NCBI GenBank assembly: GCA_009885275.1
Contig: VFKY01000217.1
Span: 1-8,063, forward strand
Source: Verrucomicrobiota bacterium
GTDB taxonomy: Bacteria; Verrucomicrobiota; Verrucomicrobiia; Verrucomicrobiales; Verrucomicrobiaceae
DNA: 8,063 nucleotides
Direction of reading: 5' to 3'
Shown here: one piece after another, positions 1-6,255 of the stretch
How the letters are laid out: each line of letters starts with the position of its first letter
Position numbering within the stretch: position 1 is the first letter of the stretch
Position numbers and translations under genes: made by a program
Notes under the pieces: generated by a model
Database searches by the model: none
What the model was told of the DNA's origin: nothing
The model's input: only the letters and a program-made list of their open reading frames with translations

Positions 1-9
1 ACGCGCTGC

Positions 10-106
10 GGCTGGCATCGCTAAAGCGATGCGATTTTTCTGATCGACGTTCGAGGGGTGTCGCTTCGCTCAACCCCTCGCTACAGGCTGGCATCGCTCC
101 GCGATG
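10..106. repeat. Cluster of three palindromes with a direct 13-bp repeat (REP-like)
   Basis: The 13-mer GGCTGGCATCGCT occurs at 10-22 and again at 86-98. Each copy starts a small hairpin: CATCGCT/AGCGATG at 16-22 and 25-31, and CATCGC/GCGATG at 92-97 and 101-106. Between them is a third hairpin with a perfect 8-bp stem, CGAGGGGT at 52-59 paired with ACCCCTCG at 73-80. No gene covers this segment. The arrangement resembles bacterial REP/BIME-type intergenic elements downstream of a gene, here past the end of the MFS transporter. Whether it recurs elsewhere in the genome cannot be seen from this window. Confidence 0.6.
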
Positions 107-179
107 GGGTGGCAGGCTTCTGCGCAGACGGGCAGCTCAAGCGCGGCTGAGCATGAGTTCTTAACAGGTAAATGGTAGC

Positions 180-228
180 AGATTCGAAAATATCGAATCT
201 CGGAAGGCGAGAGTGAGGGGCCTCACTC
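180..228 (-). terminator. Adjacent hairpins at the 3' end of the MFS transporter gene (possible terminator)
   Basis: Two perfect inverted repeats sit at the end of the transporter gene. GAGTGAGG (211-218) pairs with CCTCACTC (221-228) and contains the TGA stop at 223-225. AGATTCGA (180-187) pairs with TCGAATCT (193-200) around a 5-nt loop. A short CTCG/CGAG stem (199-202, 208-211) lies between them. Neither main hairpin is followed by a T tract on the minus strand, so this is not a classic intrinsic terminator. It could be a U-less terminator, an mRNA 3'-end stabiliser, or part of the palindrome-rich tail that continues to position 10. Confidence 0.35.
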
Positions 229-1659
229 CTTCTTCTGCCTGCTTCCCAACCCGAGGGTGAAGATAATGGATGCTGTGATTAGCATGGAGCCACTGAGGAT
301 CCAGAGGCTGATATCGTAGCTGCCGGTCTTGTGATGCAAAAAGCCAAGCACCTTGGGCCCAACATAGCCGCCGAGGTTTCCAAAAGAATTGATCAACCCA
401 ATGCTGCCAGCCGCTGCCGCCTCTACGAGAAAAAGATTTGGCAGGGACCAAAAGGCGGGCATGTAACCCTTGAATCCGCCAAACGCCAATGCAAAACAGG
501 CGAGTGTAAGCCAGAGATTACCGTTACTGAAGGGCAGCATAGCCAGCGCGGAGGAACCGATAACCAAGGGCACCACTGCGTGATAGCGTCGCTCTTTAAA
601 GTGATCAGAACTCCAGCCTGCGCCGAGCTGCGCTAGGAGTGCAGCTGTCGGCGGCAGGATGAGTAGCCATGTGAGATCGCTCATCCTAAGGTGATACCAA
701 TCGTTAATGATGGATGGCATGAAAAACTCGACGCCATAACTCGCCGTGACGGCACCGAAGTAGGCCAGTGTTAGTAACAGCACTTTCGGATGACTCAGGG
801 CCTCAAACAGAGTCATGCGCTTACCTTTCGAGTGCAGTGCTTTTTCACGAGCCAATTCGTTTTCCAGAGCTTCGCGTTCTTCTGGAGTCAACCATTTCGC
901 CTGTCCGGGCTTGTCGGTGAGCAGCCAGAGGATGGCGATGCCGAGGATGACCGCAGGAATCGCCCAAAGAATATAGACCCATTGCCAGCCTGCCAGACCA
1001 AGAATCTCTGGATGATAGATCGGAGTGCCTTCGATGACTTGTTGGGTACCGAGTTTCACCCATTGAGTGACGATATCAGCGGCACCGGTGCCTTTCGCTG
1101 GGACTACGATCATTCCATCGATTTCATGAGTACCGATTTTGAGCAGCATGCCGGAGACTTTAGGATTTACCATCTGTGCCACGGGAGTGGCGACGAGGAA
1201 ATAGGAGAGCGCCTTGGCCCGATCTCGCACGGGAAACCAGTGAGTGAGGTAAACGATAACACCGGGAAAAAAGCCTGCTTCAGCGAGGCCGAGTAGGAAG
1301 CGTACGGAGTAAAATTGGGTTGGTGAGGTGACTAGAGCAGTGAGCGCCGCCATGAAGCCCCAACTCACCATGATGCGACTGATCCACTTTCGTGCACTCC
1401 AGCGTTCAACCATAAGCGTGCCGGGAATTTCGAGCAGCACGTAGCCGATAAAAAACATCCCCATTGCCGTGCCAAGCACGTCCTTGTTGATCCAAGGCAG
1501 ATCGATCGGCATGGTCAGCGCTGCAATGGCGACATTATTTCGGTCCACATAGGCAATGAAGTAAGCGATGAACAGCACGGGCAGTAGTCTCCAGAATGCT
1601 TTGCTGCGGGCGCGGTCGAGGGCGCTCTTGGGGGAGGCGGGTGTTGGCATGGAAGTCAT
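223..1659 (-). CDS. MFS transporter, anion:cation symporter (ACS)-type, probable sugar-acid/organic-anion permease
   Basis: This is a 478-aa polytopic inner-membrane protein. The first membrane segment carries the family-typical Y-x(3)-YVDRNN sequence (residues 33-42, with D39 and R40). The motif LGLAEAGFFPGVIVYLTHWF lies at 124-142. GWQW at 224-227 and the cytoplasmic-loop sequence DKPGQAKWLTPEER (249-262) are also typical of ACS carriers such as glucarate, galactonate, tartrate and phthalate permeases. These normally couple uptake of a carboxylate to protons. The exact substrate is not readable from sequence. The sugar-acid dehydratase two genes upstream makes an aldonate or uronate-type substrate plausible. 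About 45 residues (176-221) look like an extra extracytoplasmic segment compared with typical 430-450-aa members. The start is ATG at 1659; a second ATG three codons on is possible. No Shine-Dalgarno sequence is visible, but a candidate promoter lies 58 bp upstream. Confidence 0.88.
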   Translation of the reverse strand: MTSMPTPASPKSALDRARSKAFWRLLPVLFIAYFIAYVDRNNVAIAALTMPIDLPWINKDVLGTAMGMFFIGYVLLEIPGTLMVERWSARKWISRIMVSWGFMAALTALVTSPTQFYSVRFLLGLAEAGFFPGVIVYLTHWFPVRDRAKALSYFLVATPVAQMVNPKVSGMLLKIGTHEIDGMIVVPAKGTGAADIVTQWVKLGTQQVIEGTPIYHPEILGLAGWQWVYILWAIPAVILGIAILWLLTDKPGQAKWLTPEEREALENELAREKALHSKGKRMTLFEALSHPKVLLLTLAYFGAVTASYGVEFFMPSIINDWYHLRMSDLTWLLILPPTAALLAQLGAGWSSDHFKERRYHAVVPLVIGSSALAMLPFSNGNLWLTLACFALAFGGFKGYMPAFWSLPNLFLVEAAAAGSIGLINSFGNLGGYVGPKVLGFLHHKTGSYDISLWILSGSMLITASIIFTLGLGSRQKKE

Positions 1660-1716
1660 GAGATCAGACGAAGGGAATAAATGCAGGCGATGACGCAGAG
1701 TTGAAAAGCCTCGGTG

Positions 1717-1745
1717 TTTTTAGAGAATGTGGGTGAGAATGACAA
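1717..1745 (-). promoter_or_regulatory. Candidate sigma-70-type promoter for the MFS transporter gene
   Basis: Read on the minus strand, TTGTCA (1740-1745) matches the -35 consensus at 5 of 6 bases. After a 17-bp spacer, TAAAAA (1717-1722) matches the -10 consensus at 4 of 6. Transcription from here would give a leader of about 50 nt before the ATG at 1659. The 187-bp gap between the glycosyltransferase stop and the transporter start is the longest gap between genes in the window, which fits a separate promoter. The match was found by eye and AT-rich gaps yield such matches by chance. Confidence 0.35.
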
Positions 1746-1836
1746 TGAGAAAATAGGTGATCCTTCACTTAAAGGAGATCAGTAAACGCTCACCGTAGGA
1801 TTAATTTGCAGCGAATAAGGTATCCAAGGGATTTTA

Positions 1837-1852
1837 CAGTGATAACTCACTG
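1837..1852. repeat. Small inverted repeat overlapping the glycosyltransferase stop codon
   Basis: CAGTGA (1837-1842) pairs with TCACTG (1847-1852) around a 4-nt loop. The TGA stop of the GT39 gene (1847-1849) lies inside the stem. The 6-bp stem is modest and is followed on the minus strand by TAAAATCCC rather than a T run, so terminator activity is doubtful. It could be chance. Confidence 0.25.
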
Positions 1853-3511
1853 CTTTGTGGGAGCTCTGCGATAGAGTCGGAAGAGCTCCTTACCACTGTG
1901 AACATCGCGCCACACCTCCTCCCAGTCGCCCAGTGGCATCTTGACGGGCTTTTCCTGATTGAGAAACTCGCTTTGCACGAGGAGCCAATTGCAGTCGGTG
2001 TCTTTTTTCTTACGATCCAACTCCATACGCTCTGTTTTCACACCGGCATAGTAGTGAAGCATGGCGCGTTGCGGTTCGCCAACACTTCGGCTGGCAATGC
2101 CACCATGATCAGCGGGCAGGGCATTTTTCAGAGAGGCAAGGTGGGCATAAGACATGTTCGACTCCACCAACGGCAGCCAGAGTGTCATCACCAACAGGTA
2201 AATCATCGCCAGTCCAGACGTCCAGTTGACGATGGCGTAAGCGGGGACATTTGGCTTTTGTCGTAACATCCATGCCAACCATCCGGCACTACACAGTAGG
2301 GCAATAATAAGAGCACCGAGACTAAAATGCGGCATCATTTCCGGAAATCTTTTATGCAACTCTTGAAAAATAAAATCAGGGGAACCCTTAAGTTGGGCGA
2401 ACCAGCCTATCCAAATAAGTCCAATGAGCGCCCCAAACAAAGCGAGGCAGATGCGACGTGCGTGAATTGCAAAACGTTCCGTGAGTTGAGACGCGCCCCA
2501 GGCTCCAAATAATGCTGCTGGAGCGAGCATGGGCATGGAGTAAAGAGAGCGACCATTGCGAGCGGAGGTCAGCACGGTGAGGATAATTAGCAGGCAGAGC
2601 AGGGAGAGTTGCACGCCGGGTTGACGTATCGTCACACGTCTGTTTTTCCATGTGGCCAAAAGAAGGAGAGGCAGGGCGGGAACGGTGAACCAAAGCGCTT
2701 CGACAAAAAAGTTGTAACGGTTGTTGTCCAGTCCGAGAGGATTGGCCCGCCCTAAATGTTGCGGCCCAATAAAACGACCAAGATTGTTATCAAGGAACCA
2801 CTGCTTGAAGAGTTCCGCATCGCGGTTGTAAAGGTTGAGAGGCCACCAGATCAACCACGGCAGAATGGCGATTGCGGCGACGAATAAGCTGATGAAATAA
2901 GCTCCTGTCCGCCAGTTGCGGAAGAAGATGGGAAGCAACAGCATGGTTATGCCAAGCAGGCCGGGACCAAGCAGTCCTTTGGTCATGAAAGTAATACCGA
3001 GACCGGTCCCGGTCCAGATACCTGCGATCCAGGGATTCTCGTTGGCACTGGCCAGTCCATAGAGAGTTACCGCGAAACCTGCCACCAGCGCCACATCGGT
3101 GATCATGAGATGTGTGTTGTGAAATTGCCCGATGCAGCCCATAAAAATCAGGGGAGCCAGCCAGCCACTTTCTTCGCCATAGAGCGATCGCGATGCGAGT
3201 CCAAGAAAGAGCAGGGTGATACCGAGAAAGACGACATTCGCCATGCGAGCCGAGCTGGCAAAATCCAACACAGGCGACAGTGCTTTGGCAAATCCAGCAG
3301 CCGTGACGAAGAACAATGGAGGCTTCTGCATGAAGGGTTCACCACCAAGTGTCGGCACCACATAATCGCCGGTTTCCACCATGTGTAGGACAAGTCCAAA
3401 CGTGTAAGCCTCATCGGCCTTCCAGGGTGTCCGCACCAGCAATCCTGGAAGCATCCAGACGGCGATGAGGCATGTGAGGATAAGTGCGTAGTTGGGCTTG
3501 GTGGCAGTCAT
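1847..3511 (-). CDS. ArnT-like glycosyltransferase, GT39 / phospholipid carrier-dependent (GT-C fold) family
   Basis: A 554-aa membrane protein, close to the usual length of about 550 aa for bacterial ArnT/PMT-type enzymes. After the first membrane segment (about 7-26), the first external loop holds the acidic pair D33-E34 in KADEAYTFGL. The segment PTLGGEPFMQKPPLFF (53-68) follows, as in the family's first loop. ITD at 137-139, FMTKG at 175-179 and NLGRF at 243-247 are further family-like positions. Many hydrophobic segments follow, ending near residue 449. A soluble C-terminal domain of about 105 residues (450-554) would face the periplasm. Such enzymes move a sugar from an undecaprenyl-phosphate carrier to lipid A, protein or another acceptor; donor and acceptor cannot be read here. 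It lies 81 bp downstream of the dehydratase on the same strand, with no obvious metabolic link. The start is ATG without a close Shine-Dalgarno; a GAAGGGG stretch is too far upstream. Confidence 0.82.
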   Translation of the reverse strand: MTATKPNYALILTCLIAVWMLPGLLVRTPWKADEAYTFGLVLHMVETGDYVVPTLGGEPFMQKPPLFFVTAAGFAKALSPVLDFASSARMANVVFLGITLLFLGLASRSLYGEESGWLAPLIFMGCIGQFHNTHLMITDVALVAGFAVTLYGLASANENPWIAGIWTGTGLGITFMTKGLLGPGLLGITMLLLPIFFRNWRTGAYFISLFVAAIAILPWLIWWPLNLYNRDAELFKQWFLDNNLGRFIGPQHLGRANPLGLDNNRYNFFVEALWFTVPALPLLLLATWKNRRVTIRQPGVQLSLLCLLIILTVLTSARNGRSLYSMPMLAPAALFGAWGASQLTERFAIHARRICLALFGALIGLIWIGWFAQLKGSPDFIFQELHKRFPEMMPHFSLGALIIALLCSAGWLAWMLRQKPNVPAYAIVNWTSGLAMIYLLVMTLWLPLVESNMSYAHLASLKNALPADHGGIASRSVGEPQRAMLHYYAGVKTERMELDRKKKDTDCNWLLVQSEFLNQEKPVKMPLGDWEEVWRDVHSGKELFRLYRRAPTKQ

Positions 3512-3592
3512 CGGGTATAGTCAGGTCTGTTAACCCCTTCTAAGAGGACTCGGCAAGCCGGAATGTGGGTAAGAAACTAGTACGCAGTTCCA

Positions 3593-5383
3593 TCAATGAT
3601 TGTCCCGAGGCAGTAACTCACCGACGTTACGATAGCACGTTGCGAAATCGAGACACATGCCGGTGCTGAGTTGGCCGGTGCATTTGCGATGAATCTCCTG
3701 CCATGGAGTCTGGTTTTCCATGACGGGAGGAACCCATGCTGCGCGTCGTATGGCGAGTTCCTCATTCGACAAAAGCACATCACAACGGCAGGTGTTTAAA
3801 TCAATGACGATGCGGTCGCCGGTTTGCAGGAGGGCGAGTCCACCGCCTACGGCGGATTCAGGAGAGGCATTGAGCACACTGGGACTGGCACTGGTACCGC
3901 TCTGGCGTCCATCGCCAATGCAGGGCAACTCGGTGACACCTTGTTTCACGAGGTAGTCCGGTGGAGTCATGTTCACAACCTCGGGAGCGCCGGGATAGCC
4001 GATACTTCCGCTGCCGCGAATGACCATGAAACAGTCGGCATCCATCTCTAGTGCGGGATCGTTGACGCGAGCGTGGTAGTCTTCCGTCCCTTCAAAAACG
4101 ATGGCGCGTCCTTCAAAGCGATTCTCACTTCCGGGCTGGGAGAGGTAACGGCTTTTGAACTCAGCATTGACGACGCTGGTCTTGATCAGAGCGCTGTCAA
4201 AGAGGTTACCACTGAGCACGAGGAACCCTGCCTTTTCGCGCATCGGTTGTGTATAGGGGTAAATAACATCTGCATTGGAGGCATTCACGGTAGCGCAATT
4301 ATCGCCCATCGTTTTTCCATTCACTGTCATACACTCAGGGTGGATGCGTCCGGCACGGAGTAGTTCTCCAATGACGGCCGGCACGCCTCCGGCACGATGG
4401 AAGGCTTCTCCAAGCCATTTTCCCGCAGGCATGAGATTCACAAGCAGTGGCACATCATAACCGACGGTCTGCCAATCTTTGATTTCCAAATCCACCCCGA
4501 GGTGTCGCGCGACGGCGATGAGGTGGGGCGGACAATTGGTGCTGCCGCCAATCGCTGAGTTTACGACGATGGCATTCTCGAAAGCCTGACGTGTCATCAC
4601 TTGTGAGGGAGTCAGTTTTTCCCGAACCATTTCGACAATGCGGAAGCCGGTGTGATAGGCGATTTGTCCGCGTTCTCGATAAGCTGCAGGAATGGCCGCG
4701 CTGCCGGGTAGGGTCATGCCGAGGGCTTCGGCAAGAGAGTTCATCGAGAGGGCCGTGCCCATGGTGTTGCAGTGACCGATACTGGGCACCGAGGCGCAGG
4801 AACGATCCATGAACTCCTCGTAATCGATTTTGCCAGCGGCATAAAGTTTTCTCGATTCCCAGACAATCGTGCCGCTGCCTGCGAGTTGTCCCTTATGCCA
4901 ACCATCCAGCATAGGACCTGAGTTGAGCATGATGCTTGGAAGATTCATGGTCGCAGATGCCATGAGCGCCGCGGGAGTCGTTTTATCGCAACCAGTGGTG
5001 AATACCACGCCATCAAACGGATAGCCGTGAATGACTTCCACCATGCCGAGATAGGCTAGATTTCGATCCAGCGCTGCCGTGGGGCGGCGCAAGGTTTCCT
5101 GAATCGGATGCACGGGAAAAACAAAAGGAAGCCCCCCGGCATCGCGCACTCCGGCTTTGACGCGTTCAACGTTTTCAATGTGCGAGCGATTGCACGGTGA
5201 GATGTCACTGCCCGTCTGGGAAATGCCGATGACGGGGCGACCGCTTTGCAGTTCTTTTCGCGTCAAACCATAGTTCACGAGCCGCTCTATATAAAGAGCG
5301 GTCATGCCGGGGTTCTCAGGATTGTTCAGCCATTCTTCGCTGCGAAGACGTTGCGGATTGCGTTGGGGGAGACCGTTGGACAT
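3593..5383 (-). CDS. IlvD/Edd family dehydratase, probable pentonate (D-xylonate/L-arabinonate-type) dehydratase
   Basis: A 596-aa cytoplasmic Fe-S lyase that should remove water from a 2,3-dihydroxy acid to give a 2-keto-3-deoxy acid. Three candidate cluster cysteines are visible: C64 (SPCNRSH), C132 (TTGCDKTTPA) and C205 (SIGHCNTMGT). Their spacings of 68 and 73 residues equal those I recall for the [2Fe-2S] L-arabinonate dehydratase of Rhizobium and xylonate dehydratase of Caulobacter. K134 is in the position of the Mg-binding carbamylated lysine. S495 in DGRQSGTS (491-498) is the likely catalytic serine. Stretches such as FPVHPIQET and RPTAALDRNLAYLG closely resemble the Caulobacter xylonate enzyme as remembered. 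The length suits the pentonate group (about 580-600 aa). An ACS-type carrier nearby supports a sugar-acid role. The exact substrate (xylonate, arabinonate, galactonate or similar) is inferred. No aldolase or dehydrogenase partner is in view. The start is ATG with no Shine-Dalgarno. Confidence 0.87.
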   Translation of the reverse strand: MSNGLPQRNPQRLRSEEWLNNPENPGMTALYIERLVNYGLTRKELQSGRPVIGISQTGSDISPCNRSHIENVERVKAGVRDAGGLPFVFPVHPIQETLRRPTAALDRNLAYLGMVEVIHGYPFDGVVFTTGCDKTTPAALMASATMNLPSIMLNSGPMLDGWHKGQLAGSGTIVWESRKLYAAGKIDYEEFMDRSCASVPSIGHCNTMGTALSMNSLAEALGMTLPGSAAIPAAYRERGQIAYHTGFRIVEMVREKLTPSQVMTRQAFENAIVVNSAIGGSTNCPPHLIAVARHLGVDLEIKDWQTVGYDVPLLVNLMPAGKWLGEAFHRAGGVPAVIGELLRAGRIHPECMTVNGKTMGDNCATVNASNADVIYPYTQPMREKAGFLVLSGNLFDSALIKTSVVNAEFKSRYLSQPGSENRFEGRAIVFEGTEDYHARVNDPALEMDADCFMVIRGSGSIGYPGAPEVVNMTPPDYLVKQGVTELPCIGDGRQSGTSASPSVLNASPESAVGGGLALLQTGDRIVIDLNTCRCDVLLSNEELAIRRAAWVPPVMENQTPWQEIHRKCTGQLSTGMCLDFATCYRNVGELLPRDNH

Positions 5384-5430
5384 GAGGTATCAACGCAAAT
5401 GATGGGCATTCATGCAAGCACGGGATTTAT

Positions 5431-5477
5431 GAAGTCCGAAGTCCGAAGTCCGAAGTTTCGAGTTTCGAGTTTCGGAT
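5431..5477. repeat. Period-7 short tandem repeat between the DUF1080 and dehydratase genes
   Basis: GAAGTCC is repeated three times in tandem (5431-5451). Three degenerate 7-bp units follow in phase: GAAGTTT (5452-5458), CGAGTTT (5459-5465) and CGAGTTT (5466-5472). The run closes with CGGAT. The left half is rich in TCCGAA and the right end has TTCGGA (5471-5476), so the tract can also fold back on itself. It fills about half of the 101-bp gap between the two genes. Replication slippage explains the period; any function is unknown. Confidence 0.8.
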
Positions 5478-5484
5478 TTTTCAA

Positions 5485-6228
5485 CTAATCCAGTTTCTTC
5501 ACACGGATGTTTCGATAGCGAACAAACTCTTTCGTGTGATCGCCACCGCCGTGGACTTGCAAGGCGATATGATTTTTCACGGGAAGGCGGGCTTCTGTCT
5601 CGGTCCATTCCATGATTTTTACGCCGTTGATCCAGGTGGTGATGGTTGGCTTGTCACCGCCGGTGATGCGGGCACGGACTTCGTTCCAATCTTTTTTCCA
5701 GAAGGTCTTCCAGGCATCCACTGTCAGACTCAAGGGGACAGGTGCGCGTTCCGGTTGAAGCACGATATTGAACTGGGTGTCGGTGAAGCTGTAACTGCGA
5801 AAATGCGGTTTACCGCCCAAGCCTTCGCCATAGATGCCCATGACATTACCATCCTTGTGGAAATCGATCATCGCTTGATAGCATTTACCTTCTGGTGTGC
5901 TACGAAGAAAGAGACCGCTGTCAGGTCCGAAGTCATTGCCCATTTCCATCACGATTTCGAAGGAACCATAAAGTTCATCCGTCATAATGAGACCGCCATT
6001 GCCGGGAATGTCTTGTGAACCGGTGATGGCTCCATCGACCACGGTCCATGCTCCACCGGTCTTGTTACCACTGGTCCGACTGTGTCCAGACTTGGCGCTA
6101 ACGTGCCATCCGGTAAGAGTTTTTCCGTCGAAGATGGAAGTGAATCCTTCGTCACTGGGTTTGTCTTGTGCTTGGGAGCTAAGCGCAACAGAGAGGGATA
6201 ATAGAAGTGAATAAATCAGTTTTTTCAT
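5485..6228 (-). CDS. Exported DUF1080 protein (3-keto-disaccharide hydrolase domain family)
   Basis: A 247-aa protein with a clear Sec signal peptide (MKKLIYSLLLSLSVALSSQA, likely cut after A20) followed by a single DUF1080/PF06439 concanavalin-like beta-sandwich domain. Typical landmarks are FTSIFDGKTLTGW (29-41), WTVVDGAITG (61-70), GPDSGLFLRS (101-110), GIYGEGLGG (131-139), WNEVRARITG (181-190), INGVKIMEW (200-208) and the closing strand IALQVHGGGDHTK (221-233). The family includes 3-keto-glycoside/disaccharide hydrolases, but many members are uncharacterised and it can also serve as a carbohydrate-binding-like module. A periplasmic or secreted role on oligosaccharides is inferred. The gene starts 27 bp after the stop of the isochorismatase/SGNH fusion, so the two are probably co-transcribed. 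The start is ATG, without a Shine-Dalgarno. Confidence 0.88.
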   Translation of the reverse strand: MKKLIYSLLLSLSVALSSQAQDKPSDEGFTSIFDGKTLTGWHVSAKSGHSRTSGNKTGGAWTVVDGAITGSQDIPGNGGLIMTDELYGSFEIVMEMGNDFGPDSGLFLRSTPEGKCYQAMIDFHKDGNVMGIYGEGLGGKPHFRSYSFTDTQFNIVLQPERAPVPLSLTVDAWKTFWKKDWNEVRARITGGDKPTITTWINGVKIMEWTETEARLPVKNHIALQVHGGGDHTKEFVRYRNIRVKKLD

Positions 6229-6255
6229 AGTGGATGCTTAGGGTTTAGTGGGTGA

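Noticed and set aside
3..164. Open plus-strand frame of 53 codons from the left edge to TAA at 162-164
   Set aside because: It runs straight through the palindromic repeat cluster, and its translation is Arg/Ser/Ala-rich low-complexity sequence of the kind produced by REP-like DNA. No recognisable domain.
790..1296. 168-aa plus-strand open frame
   Set aside because: Lies wholly antisense within the MFS transporter, whose frame is strongly supported by family motifs. The antisense product has no recognisable features.
5390..5608. 72-aa minus-strand frame including the period-7 repeat
   Set aside because: Overlaps the DUF1080 C-terminus in another frame and is largely a translation of the heptamer repeat (SETRNSKLRTSDFGL), a typical spurious peptide.
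5536..6018. 160-aa plus-strand open frame
   Set aside because: Antisense shadow of the DUF1080 gene. The minus-strand product has a signal peptide and full domain landmarks.
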